From the NCBI GenBank assembly GCA_020002185.1, contig CM034539.1, positions 372,001 to 436,000 of the forward strand: DNA of 64,000 nt. Reading direction: 5' to 3'. The position numbers were made by a program, and so were the translations under genes. The notes under the pieces were generated by a model. That model did not search any database. It worked only from the letters and a program-made list of their open reading frames with translations, and had not been told where the DNA came from. The stretch is from Paraescarpia echinospica (Eukaryota; Annelida; Polychaeta; Sabellida; Siboglinidae). Of the stretch, positions 24,860 through 36,271 are shown one piece after another. Position 1 is the stretch's first letter. Each line of letters begins with the position of its first letter.

Positions 24860-26814
24860 GATGTTTTATCTTGTCTAATGCAGAAGTACAATCAGTATTC
24901 ACAAAAGAAACATGTAACATGTCAAAGTGATCGAAGAACATTTACGCATATCACTCCAAAACGGTATTTTCAAGTGCACTCTTTGGGCGGAATGATCCTT
25001 AATGTGGTCTTACCTCAAATTGATGACCTGCATGTTACAAATCTTTACGAAGGCTAGTCTGATGTCAAGCTACACCCATAACTAGATTAACCACAAATGG
25101 GAATGTATGTTACCCTTTCATCTCCGTCACGTAAGTTACACGAAAATTGTACGTAAGTTATGGGTGTGAAAACTCATTCCCATTTGATGTTTTATCTTGT
25201 CTAATGCAGTAGTACATTCAGTATTCACACAAAAAACATGTCCCATGTCAAAGTGATCGATACAAATTCACGCATATCACTCCAAAACGGTATTTTCAAG
25301 TGCATTCTTTGGGCGGACGGATCCTTAATGTGGTCTTACTCCAAATTGATATCCTGCATGTTACAAATCTTCACGAAGGCTAGTCTGATATCAAGCAACA
25401 CCCATCAATAGATTAACCACAAAGGGGAACGTAAGTTACGCTTACATCTCCGTCACGTAAGTTACAAGAAAATTGTACGTAAATTATGGGTGAAAAACAC
25501 ATTCCAATTTGATGTTTTACCTTGTCTAACGCAGTAGTACATTCAGTATTCACAAAACAAACATGTCCCATGTCAAAGTGATCGAAACAAATTCACACAT
25601 ATCACTCCAAAACGGTATTTTCAAGTGCATTCTTTGGACGGACGGATCCTTAATGTGGTCTTACCCCAAATTTATGTCCTGCATGTTACAAATCTTCACG
25701 AAGGCTAGTCTGAATTCAATCAACACCCATAAATAGATTAACCACAAAGGGGAACGTAAGTTACGCTTACATCTCCGTCACGTAAGTTACAAGAAAATTG
25801 TACGTAAGTTATGGGTGTGAAAACTCATTCCCATTTGATGTTTTATCTTATCTAATGCAGTAGTACATTCAGTGTTCACAAAACATACGTTCCATGTGAA
25901 AATTATAGAAACAAAATCACGCATATCACTACAAAACGGTATTTTCAAGTGCATTCTTTGGGCGGACGGATCCTTAATGTGGTCTTACTCCAAATTGATA
26001 TCCTGCATGTTACAAATCTTCACGAAGGCTAGTCTGATATCAAGCAACAACCATAACTAGATTAACCACAAAGGGGAGTGTGTGTTACCCTTTCATCTCC
26101 GTCACGTAAGTTACACGAAAATTGTACGTAAGTTATGGGTGTGAAAAAACTTATTCCCATTTGATGCTTTATCTTGTCTAAACCAGTAATATATTCAGTA
26201 TTCACAAAAGAAACATGTCCTATGTCAAAGTGATCGAAAAGAAATTACACATATCACTCCAAAACGGTATTTTCAAGTATACTCTTTGGGCGGACGGATC
26301 CTTAATGTGGTCTTACCCCAAATTGATGTCCTGCATGTTATAAATCTTCACGAAGGCTAGTCTGATATCAAGCAACACCCATAACTAGATTAATCACAAA
26401 GGGGAACGTTTGTTACGCTTACATCTCCGTCACGTAAATTACACGAAAATTGTACGTAAGTTATAGGTGTGAAAATTCATTCCCATTTGATGTTTTATCT
26501 TGTCTAATCCAGTAATACATTCAATATTCACAAAAGAAACATGTCCCATGTCAAAGTGATGGATAAAAATTTACGCATATCACTCCAAAACGGTATTTTC
26601 AAGTGCACTCTTTGGGCGGACGGATCCTTAATGTGGTCTTATCCCAAATTGAAGTCCTGCATGTTACAAATCTTCAAGAAGGCTAGCCTGATGTTTAGCT
26701 ACACCCATAACTAGATTAACCACAAAAGGGAATGTATGTTACCCTTTCATCTCCGTCACGTAAGTTACACGAAAATTGTACGTAAGTTATGGGTGTGAAA
26801 ACTCATTCCCATTT
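24860..26814 (+). repeat. Six-monomer HOR E-F-H-C-D-J, copy 1 (1955 bp)
   Basis: Units at 24860 (E), 25186 (F, 325 bp), 25511 (H), 25837 (C), 26163 (D) and 26489 (J). The C unit has lost two bases in aaacatacgttcc and gained two at its end (gtgtgaaaaaac), so its length is unchanged. The J unit has gatggataaaaat and ttgaagtcc as private variants. Confidence 0.88.
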
Positions 26815-28771
26815 GATGTTTTATCTTGTCTAATGCAGAAATACATTCAGTATTCACAAAAGAAACATGTCCCATGTCAAAGTGATCGAAGAACATTTAC
26901 GCATATCACTCCAAAACGGTATTTTCAAGTGCACTCTTTGGGCGGAATGATCCTTAATGTGGTCTTACCTCAAATTGATGACCTGCATATTACAAATCTT
27001 TATGAAGGCTAGTCTGATGTCAAGCTACACCCATAACTAGATTAACCACAAATGGGAATGTATGTTACCCTTTCATCTCCGTCACGTAAGTTACACGAAA
27101 ATTGTACGTAAGATATGGGTGTGAAAACTCATTCCCATTTGATGTTTTATCTTGTCTAATGCAGTAGTACATTCAGTATTCACACAAAAAACATGTCCCA
27201 TGTCAAAGTGATCGAAACAAATTCACGCATATCACTCCAAAACGGTATTTCCAAGTGCATTCTTTGGGCGGACGGATCCTTAATGTGGTCTTACTCCAAA
27301 TTGATATCCTGCATGTTACAAATCTTCACGAAGGCTAGACTGATATCAAGCAACACCCATCAATAGATTAACCACAAAGGGGAACGTAAGTTACGCTTAC
27401 TTCTCTGTCACGTAAGTTACAAGAAAATTGTACGTAAATTATGGGTGTGAAAAACACATTCCAATTTGATGTTTTATCTTGTCTAACGCAGTAGTACATT
27501 CAGTATTCACAAAACAAACATGTCCCATGTCAAAGTGATCGAAAAAAATTCACACATATCACTCCAAAACGGTATTTTCAAGTGCATTCTTTGGACGGAC
27601 GGATCCTTAATGTGGTCTTACCCCAAATTTATGTCCTGCATGTTACAAATCTTCACGAAGGCTAGTCTGAATTCAAGCAACACCCATAAATAGATTAACC
27701 ACAAAGGGGAACGTAAGTTACGCTTACATCTCCGTCACGTAAGTTACAAGAAAATTGTACGTAAGTTATGGGTGTGAAAACTCATTCCCATTTGATGTTT
27801 TATCTTATCTAATGCAGTAGTACATTCAGTGTTCACAAAACATACATGTTCCATGTGAAAATTATAGAAACAAAATCACGCATATCACTACAAAACGGTA
27901 TTTTCAAGTGCATTCTTTGGGCGGACGGATCCTTAATGTGGTCTTACTCCAAATTGATATCCTGCATGTTACAAATCTTCACGAAGGCTAGTCTGATATC
28001 AAGCAACAACCATAACTAGATTAACCACAAAGGGGAGTGTGTGTTACCCTTTCATCTCCGTCACGTAAGTTACACGAAAATTGTACGTAAGTTATGGGTG
28101 TGAAAACTTATTCCCATTTGATGCTTTATCTTGTCTAAACCAGTAATATATTCAGTATTCACAAAAGAAACATGTCCTATGTCAAAGTGATCGAAAAGAA
28201 ATTACACATATCACTCCAAAACGGTATTTTCAAGTATACTCTTTGGGCGGACGGATCCTTAATGTGGTCTTACCCCAAACTGATGTCCTGCATGTTACAA
28301 ATCTTCACGAAGGCTAGTCTGATATCAAGCAACACCCATAACTAGATTAATCACAAAGGGGAACGTTTGTTACGCTTACATCTCCGTCACGTAAATTACA
28401 CGAAAATTGTACGTAAGTTATAGGTGTGAAAATTCATTCCCATTTTATGTTTTATCTTGTCTAATCCAGTAGTACATTCAATATTCACAAAAGAAACATG
28501 TCCCATGTCAAAGTGATCGATGAAAATTTACGCATATCACTCCAAAACGGTATTTTCAAGTGCACTCTTTGGGCGGACGGATACTTAATGTGGTCTTAAC
28601 CCAAATTGATGACCTGCATGTTACAAATCTTCAAGAAGGCTAGCCTGATGTCTAGCTACACCCATAACTAGATTAACCACAAAAGGGAATGTATGTTACC
28701 CTTTCATCTCCGTCACGTAAGTTACACGAAAATTGTACGTAAGTTATGGGTGTGAAAACTCATTCCAATTT
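26815..28771 (+). repeat. Six-monomer HOR E-F-H-C-D-J, copy 2 (1957 bp)
   Basis: Units at 26815 (E), 27141 (F, 327 bp), 27468 (H), 27794 (C), 28120 (D) and 28446 (J) repeat the previous order. Divergence between the two copies is higher than in the ABCDJG pair; for example E here has agaaatacattc and catgtcccatg where copy 1 has agaagtacaatc and catgtaacatg. Copy 2 is therefore not a simple recent duplicate, or its E unit was replaced by conversion. Confidence 0.87.
27468..27793 (+). repeat. Monomer type H (reference copy)
   Basis: Diagnostic variants: ctaacgcagtagtac, aaacaaacatgtccc, gatcgaaaaaaattcacac, ctttggacggacgg, ccccaaatttatgtcc, GAATTC and cccataaatag. It follows F almost without exception; the preceding unit end is cacattccaattt. 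Confidence 0.87.
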
Positions 28772-30402
28772 GATGTTTTATCTTGTCTAATGCAGTTGTA
28801 CATTCAGTATTCACAAAACATACATGTCCCATGTCAAAGTGATCGAAACAAAATGACGCATATCACTCCAAAACGGTATTTTCAAGTGCACTCTTTGGGC
28901 GGACAGATCCTTAATGTGGTCTTACCCCAAACTGATTTCCTGCATGTTACAAATCTTCACGAAGGCTAGTCTGAATTCAAGCAACACCCTTAAATAGATT
29001 AACCACAAAGGGGAACGTAAGTTACGCTTACATCTCCGTCACGTAAGTTACAAGAAAATTGTACGTAAGTTATGGGTGTGAAAACTAATTCCCATTTGAT
29101 GTTTTATCTTGTCTAATGCAGTAGTACATTCAGTGTTCACAAAACATACATGTTCCATGTGAAAATGATAGAACAAAATTCACGCATATCACTATAAAAC
29201 GGTATTTTCAAGTGCATTCTTTGGGCGGACGGATCCTTAATGTGGTCTTACTCCAAATTGATATCCTGCCTGTTACAAATCATCACGAAGGCTAGCCTGA
29301 TATCAAGCAACAACCATAACTAGATTAACCACAAAAGGGAATGTATGTTACCCTTTCATCTCCGTCACGTAAGTTACACGAAAATTGTACGTAAGTTATG
29401 GGTGTGAAAACTCATTCCCATTTGGTGTTTTATCTAGTCTAATCCAGTAATACATTCAGTATTCACAAAAGAAACATGTCCCATGTCAAAGGGATTGAAA
29501 AAAAATGTCGCATATCTCTCCAAAACGGTATTTTCAAGTGCTCTCTTTGGGCGGAATAATCCTTAATGTGGTCTTACCTCAAATTGATGACCTGCATGTT
29601 ACAAAACTTTATGAAGGCTAGTCTGATGTCAAGCTCCACCCATAACTAGATTAACCACAAATGGGAATGTATGTTACCCTTTCATCTCCGTCACGTAAGT
29701 TACACGAAAATTGTACGTAAGTTATGGGTGTGAAAACTCATTCCAATTTGATGTTTTATCTTGTCTAATGCAGTAGTACATTCAGTATTCACAAAAGAAA
29801 CATGTCCCATGTCAAAGTGATCGAAGACAATTTACGCATATCACTCCAAAACGGTATTTTCAAGTGCACTCTTTGGGCGGACGGATCCTTAATGTGGTCT
29901 TATCCCAAATTGATGACCTGCATGTTACAAATCTTCACGAAGGCTAGCTCTGATGTCAAGCTACACCCATAACTAGATTAACCACAAAAGGGTATGTATG
30001 TTACCCTTTCATCTCCGTCACGTAAGTTACACGAAAATTGTACGTAAGTTATGGGTGTGAAAACTCATTCCAATTTGATGTTTTATCTTGTCTAATGCAG
30101 TAGTACATTCAGTATTCACAAAAGAAACATGTCCCATGTCAAAGTGATCGAAGAAAATTTACGCATATCACTCCAAAACGGTATTTTCAAGTGCACTCTT
30201 TGGGCGGACGGATCCTTAATGTGGTCTTATCCCAAACTGATGACCTGCATGTTACAAATCTTCACGAAGGCTAGCCTGATGTCAAGCTACACCCATAACT
30301 AGGTTAACCACAAAAGGGAATGTATGTTACCCTTTCATCTCCGTCACGTAAGTTACACGAAAATTGTACGTAAGTTATGGGTGTGAAAACTCATTCCAAT
30401 TT
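28772..30402 (+). repeat. Five-monomer HOR K-C'-G-I-I, first copy (1631 bp)
   Basis: Units at 28772 (K), 29098 (C'), 29424 (G), 29750 (I) and 30077 (I). This marks a sharp switch from the EFHCDJ order. Private features are ggacagatcc in K, tttggtgttttatc at the G start, and a one-base insertion in the first I unit (ggctagctctgatg), which makes it 327 bp. Confidence 0.9.
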
Positions 30403-31381
30403 GATGTTTTATCTTGTCTAATGCAGTAGTACATTCATTATTCACTAAACATACATGTCCCATGTCAAAGTGATCGAAACAAAATGACGCATATCACTCC
30501 AAAACGGTATTTTCAAGTGCACTCTTTGCGCGGACGGATCCTTAATGTGGTCTTACCCCAAACTGATTTCCTGCATGTTACAAATCTTCACGAAGGCTAG
30601 TCTGAATTCAAGCAACACCCTTAAATAGATTAACCACAAAGGGGAACGTAAGTTACGCTTACATCTCCGTCACGTAAGTTACAAGAAAATTGTACGTAAA
30701 TTATGGGTGTGAAAACTAATTCCCACTTTATGTTTTATCTTGTCTAATGCAGTAGTACATTCAGTGTTCACAAAACATACATGTTCCATGTGAAAATGAT
30801 AGAACAAAATTCACGCATATCACTACAAAACGGTATTTTCAAGTGCATTCTTTGGGCGGACGGATCCTTAATGTGGTCTTACTCCAAATTGATATCCTGC
30901 CTGTTACAAATCTTCACGAAGGCTAGTCTGATATCAAGCAACAAACTATAGCAACTAGATTAACCACAAAGGGGAGTGTGTGTTACCTTTCATCTCCGTC
31001 ACGTAAGTTAATGAAAATTGTAATGTAAGTTATGGGTGTGAAAACTCATTCCAATTTGATGTTTTATCTTGTCTAATGCAGTAGTACATTCAGTATTCAC
31101 AAAAGAAACATGTCCCATGTCAAAGTGATCGAAGAAAATTTACGCATATCACTCCAAAACGGTATTTTCAAGTGCTCCCTTTAAGTGACGGATCCACGTG
31201 CCCTTATCCCAAATTTTGATATCCTGCATGTTACAAATCTTCACGAAGGCTAGCCTGATGTCTACCTACACTCATAAATAGATTAACCACAAAAGGGAAT
31301 GTATGTTACCCTTTCATCTCCGTCACGTAAGTTACACGAAAATTGTACGTAAGTTATGGGTGTGAAAACTCATTCCAATTT
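30403..31381 (+). repeat. Shortened HOR K-C'-I with irregular sequence
   Basis: Units at 30403 (K, ctttgcgcggacgg), 30729 (C', 329 bp) and 31058 (I, 324 bp). One G and one I are missing relative to the five-unit order. The second half of C' and the middle of I carry clustered indels and substitutions described separately at 30944-31275. Confidence 0.85.
30944..31275 (+). repeat. irregular patch spanning a C'/I junction
   Basis: Clustered deviations absent elsewhere: acaaactatagcaactag for acaaccataactag, gttacctttc (one c lost), gttaatgaaaattgtaatg for gttacacgaaaattgtacg, then ctccctttaagtgacgg, ggatccacgtgccc, ccaaattttgatatcc and gtctacctacactcataaatag. The flanking units are 329 and 324 bp. 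It could be a low-quality consensus stretch or a genuine exchange scar. Confidence 0.8.
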
Positions 31382-32106
31382 GATGTTTTATCTTGTCTAA
31401 TGCAGTAGTACATTCAGTATTCACAAAACATACATGTCCCATGTCAAAATGATCGAAACAAAATGACGCATATCTCTCCAAAACGGTATTTTCAAGTGCA
31501 CTCTTTGGGCGGACGGATCCTTAATGTGGTCTTACCCCAAACTGATTTCCTGCATGTTACAAATCTTCACGAAGGCTAGTCTGAATTCAAGCAACACCCT
31601 TAAATAGATTAACCACAAAGGGGAACGTAAGTTACGCTTACATCTCCGTCACGTAAGTTACAAGAAAATGGTACGTAAGTTATGGGTGTGAAAACTAATT
31701 CCCATTTGATGTTTTATCTTGTCTAATGCAGTAGTACATTCAGTGTTCACAAAACATACATGTTCCATGTGAAAATGATAGAACAAAATTCACGCATATC
31801 ACTATAAAGCGGTATTTTCAAGTGCATTCTTTGGGCGGACGGATCCTTAATGTGGTCTTACTCCAAATTGATATCCTGCCTGTTACAAATCATCACGAAG
31901 GCTAGCCTGATATCAAGCAACAACCATAACTAGATTAACCACAAAAGGGAATGTATGTTACCCTTTCATCTCCGTCACGTAAGTTACACGAAAATTGTAC
32001 GTAAGTTATGGGTGTGAAAACTCATTCCCATTTGATGTTTTATCTAGTCTAATCCAGTAATACATTCAGTATTCACAAAAGAAACATGTCCCATGTCAAA
32101 GTGATT

Positions 32107-32119
32107 GAAATTTTTTTTC
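32107..32119 (+). repeat. inverted A/T tract, five-unit HOR copy 1
   Basis: GAAATTTTTTTTC in the G unit at 32034. The same form recurs 1630 bp downstream, so the flip was amplified with the HOR. Confidence 0.85.
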
Positions 32120-32685
32120 GCATATCTCTCCAAAACGGTATTTTCAAGTGCTCTCTTTGGGCGGAATAATCCTTAATGTGGTCTTACCTCAAATTGATGA
32201 CCTGCATGTTACACAACTTTATGAAGGCTAGTCTGATGTCAAGCTCCACCCATAACTAGATTAACCACAAATGGGAATGTATGTTACCCTTTCATCTCCG
32301 TCACGTAAGTTACACGAAAATTGTACGTAAGTTATGGGTGTGAAAACTCATTCCCATTTGATGTTTTATCTAGTCTAATCCAGTAATACATTCAGTATTC
32401 ACAAAAGAAACATGTCCCATGTCAAAGTGATCGAAGAAAATTTACGCATATCACTCCAAAACGGTATTTTCAAGTGCTCTCTTTGGGCGGACGGATCCTT
32501 AATGTGGTCTTATCCCAAATTGATGACCTGCATGTTACAAATCTTCACGAAGGCTAGCCTGATGTTAAGCTACACCCATAACTAGATTAACCACAAAAGG
32601 GAATGTATGTTACCCTTTCATCTCCGTCACGTAAGTTACACGAAAATTGTACGTAAGTTATGGGTGTGAAAACTCATTCCAATTT

Positions 32686-33011
32686 GATGTTTTATCTTGT
32701 CTAATGCAGTAGTACATTCAGTAATCACAAAAGAAACATGTCCCATGTCAAAGTGATCGAAGAAAATTTACGCATATCACTCCAAAACGGTATTTTCAAG
32801 TGCACTCTTTGGGCGGACGGATCCTTAATGTGGTCTTATCCCAAATTGATGACCTGCATGTTACAAATCTTCACGAAGGCTAGCCTGATGTCAAGCTACA
32901 CCCATAACTAGATTAACCACAAAAGGGAATGTATGTTACCCTTTCATCTCCGTCACGTAAGTTACACGAAAATTGTACGTAAGTTATGGGTGTGAAAACT
33001 CATTCCAATTT
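32686..33011 (+). repeat. Monomer type I (reference copy)
   Basis: Diagnostic variants: gatcgaagaaaatttacgc, gtgcactc or gtgctctc, cttatcccaaattgatgacc, ggctagcctgatgtcaagc and cacaaaagggaatg. Adjacent I-I pairs are typical of the five-unit HOR. BamHI site intact. Confidence 0.87.
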
Positions 33012-33337
33012 GATGTTTTATCTTGTCTAATGCAGTAGTACATTCAGTATTCACAAAACATACATGTCCCATGTCAAAGTGATCGAAACAAAATGACGCA
33101 TATCACTCCAAAACGGTATTTTCAAGTGCACTCTTTGGGCGGACGGATCCTTAATGTGGTCTTACCCCAAACTGATTTCCTGCATGTTACAAATCTTCAC
33201 GAAGGCTAGTCTGAATTCAAGCAACACCCTTAAATAGATTAACCACAAAGAGGAACGTAAGTTACGCTTACATCTCCGTCACGTAAGTTACAAGAAAATT
33301 GTACGTAAGTTATGGGTGTGAAAACTAATTCCCATTT
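33012..33337 (+). repeat. Monomer type K (reference copy)
   Basis: Diagnostic variants: aaaacatacatgtcccatg, gaaacaaaatgacgc, ccccaaactgatttcc, GAATTC, cacccttaaatag and ggggaacgtaagttacgc (aaagaggaacg in this copy). It is close to B, from which it differs chiefly in atgacgc, gatttcc and cccttaa. It always precedes C' in the five-unit HOR. Confidence 0.87.
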
Positions 33338-33663
33338 GATGTTTTATCTTGTCTAATGCAGTAGTACATTCAGTGTTCACAAAACATACATGTTCCATGT
33401 GAAAATGATAGAACAAAATTCACGCATATCACTATAAAGCGGTATTTTCAAGTGCATTCTTTGGGCGGACGGATCCTTAATGTGGTCTTACTCCAAATTG
33501 ATATCCTGCCTGTTACAAATCATCACGAAGGCTAGCCTGATATCAAGCAACAACCATAACTAGATTAACCACAAAAGGGAATGTATGTTACCCTTTCATC
33601 TCCGTCACGTAAGTTACACGAAAATTGTACGTAAGTTATGGGTGTGAAAACTCATTCCCATTT
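33338..33663 (+). repeat. Monomer type C' (C subfamily of the five-unit HOR)
   Basis: Like C, but with gatagaacaaaattcac, ctgcctgttac in place of ctgcatgttac, and in the most homogeneous copies actataaagcgg and aaatcatcacgaagg. It follows aactaattcccattt. In the 28.8-38.5 kb block most copies end with an A-like tail (aaaagggaatg), so that form is a C head fused to another tail, fixed by amplification. Confidence 0.87.
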
Positions 33664-33736
33664 GATGTTTTATCTAGTCTAATCCAGTAATACATTCAGT
33701 ATTCACAAAAGAAACATGTCCCATGTCAAAGTGATT

Positions 33737-33749
33737 GAAATTTTTTTTC
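33737..33749 (+). repeat. inverted A/T tract, five-unit HOR copy 2
   Basis: GAAATTTTTTTTC in the G unit at 33664, identical to the copy 1630 bp upstream. Confidence 0.85.
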
Positions 33750-35366
33750 GCATATCTCTCCAAAACGGTATTTTCAAGTGCTCTCTTTGGGCGGAATAAT
33801 CCTTAATGTGGTCTTACCTCAAATTGATGACCTGCATGTTACACAACTTTATGAAGGCTAGTCTGATGTCAAGCTCCACCCATAACTAGATTAACCACAA
33901 ATGGGAATGTATGTTACCCTTTCATCTCCGTCACGTAAGTTACACGAAAATTGTACGTAAGTTATGGGTGTGAAAACTCATTCCCATTTGATGTTTTATC
34001 TAGTCTAATCCAGTAATACATTCAGTATTCACAAAAGAAACATGTCCCATGTCAAAGTGATCGAAGAAAATTTACGCATATCACTCCAAAACGGTATTTT
34101 CAAGTGCTCTCTTTGGGCGGACGGATCCTTAATGTGGTCTTATCCCAAATTGATGACCTGCATGTTACAAATCTTCACGAAGGCTAGCCTGATGTTAAGC
34201 TACACCCATAACTAGATTAACCACAAAAGGGAATGTATGTTACCCTTTCATCTCCGTCACGTAAGTTACACGAAAATTGTACGTAAGTTATGGGTGTGAA
34301 AACTCATTCCAATTTGATGTTTTATCTTGTCTAATGCAGTAGTACATTCAGTAATCACAAAAGAAACATGTCCCATGTCAAAGTGATCGAAGAAAATTTA
34401 CGCATATCACTCCAAAACGGTATTTTCAAGTGCACTCTTTGGGCGGACGGATCCTTAATGTGGTCTTATCCCAAATTGATGACCTGCATGTTACAAATCT
34501 TCACGAAGGCTAGCCTGAAGTCAAGGTACACCCATAACTAGATTAACCACAAAAGGGAATGTATGTTACCCTTTCATCTCCGTCACGTAAGTTACACGAA
34601 AATTGTACGTAAGTTATGGGTGTGAAAACTCATTCCAATTTGATGTTTTATCTTGTCTAATGCAGTAGTACATTCAGTATTCACAAAACATACATGTCCC
34701 ATGTCAAAGTGATCGAAACAAAATGACGCATATCACTCCAAAACGGTATTTTCAAGTGCACTCTTTGGGCGGACGGATCCTTAATGTGGTCTTACCCCAA
34801 ACTGATTTCCTGCATGTTACAAATCTTCACGAAGGCTAGTCTGAATTCAAGCAACACCCTTAAATAGATTAACCACAAAGGGGAACGTAAGTTACGCTTA
34901 CATCTCCGTCACGTAAGTTACAAGAAAATTGTACGTAAGTTATGGGTGTGAAAACTAATTCCCATTTGATGTTTTATCTTGTCTAATGCAGTAGTACATT
35001 CAGTGTTCACAAAACATACATGTTCCATGTGAAAATGATAGAACAAAATTCACGCATATCACTATAAAGCGGTATTTTCAAGTGCATTCTTTGGGCGGAC
35101 GGATCCTTAATGTGGTCTTACTCCAAATTGATATCCTGCCTGTTACAAATCTTCACGAAGGCTAGTCTGATATCAAGCAACACCCATAACTAGATTAACC
35201 ACAAAAGGGAATGTATGTTACCCTTTCATCTCCGTCACGTAAGTTACACGAAAATTGTACGTAAGTTATGGGTGTGAAAACTCATTCCCATTTGATGTTT
35301 TATCTAGTCTAATCCAGTAATACATTCAGTATTCACAAAAGAAACATGTCCCATGTCAAAGTGATT

Positions 35367-35379
35367 GAAAATTTTTTTC
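35367..35379 (+). repeat. intermediate A/T tract (GAAAATTTTTTTC), five-unit HOR copy 3
   Basis: Four A and seven T in the G unit at 35294, between the two orientations but nearer the flipped form. The following HOR copy (36997-37009) has the A-rich form GAAAAAAAAGTTC, so tract state differs between otherwise near-identical copies. Confidence 0.82.
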
Positions 35380-36271
35380 GCATATCTCTCCAAAACGGTA
35401 TTTTCAAGTGCTCTCTTTGGGCGGAATAATCCTTAATGTGGTCTTACCTCAAATTGATGACCTGCATGTTACAAAACTTTATGAAGGCTAGTCTGATGTC
35501 AAGCTACACCCATAACTAGATTAACCACAAATGGGAATGTATGTTACCCTTTCATCTCCGTCACGTAAGTTACACGAAAATTGTACGTAAGTTATGGGTG
35601 TGAAAACTCATTCCCATTTGATGTTTTATCTAGTCTAATCCAGTAATACATTCAGTATTCACAAAAGAAACATGTCCCATGTCAAAGTGATCGAAGAAAA
35701 TTTACGCATATCACTCCAAAACGGTATTTTCAAGTGCTCTCTTTGGGCGGACGGATCCTTAATGTGGTCTTATCCCAAATTGATGACCTGCATGTTACAA
35801 ATCTTCACGAAGGCTAGCCTGATGTCAAGCTACACCCATAACTAGATTAACCACAAAAGGGAATGTATGTTACCCTTTCATCTCCGTCACGTAAGTTACA
35901 CGAACATTGTACGTAAGTTATGGGTGTGAAAACTCATTCCAATTTGATGTTTTATCTTGTCTAATGCAGTAGTACATTCAGTATTCACAAAACAAAAATG
36001 TCCCATGTCAAAGTGATCGAAGAAAATTTACGCATATCACTCCAAAACGGTATTTTCAAGTGCACTCTTTGGGCGGACGGATCCTTAATGTGGTCTTATC
36101 CCAAATTGATGACCTGCATGTTACAAATCTTCACGAAGGCTAGCCTGATGTCAAGCTACACCCATAACTAGATTAACCACAAAAGGGAATGTATGTTACC
36201 CTTTCATCTCCGTCACGTAAGTTACACGAAAATTGTACGTAAGTTATGGGTGTGAAAACTCATTCCAATTT

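Larger units (their letters stand above)
31382..36271 (+). repeat. Five-monomer HOR K-C'-G-I-I, three consecutive copies (3 x 1630 bp)
   Basis: Units start at 31382, 31708, 32034, 32360, 32686; 33012, 33338, 33664, 33990, 34316; and 34642, 34968, 35294, 35620, 35946. The period is exactly 1630 bp. Copies 1 and 2 differ by only a handful of single bases by eye (for example aaaatggtacg in copy 1, aaagaggaacg in copy 2). All share the rare forms actataaagcgg, tatctagtctaatcc, and either caagctcc or gatgttaagc in the corresponding units. This is the most homogeneous part of the window. Confidence 0.95.
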
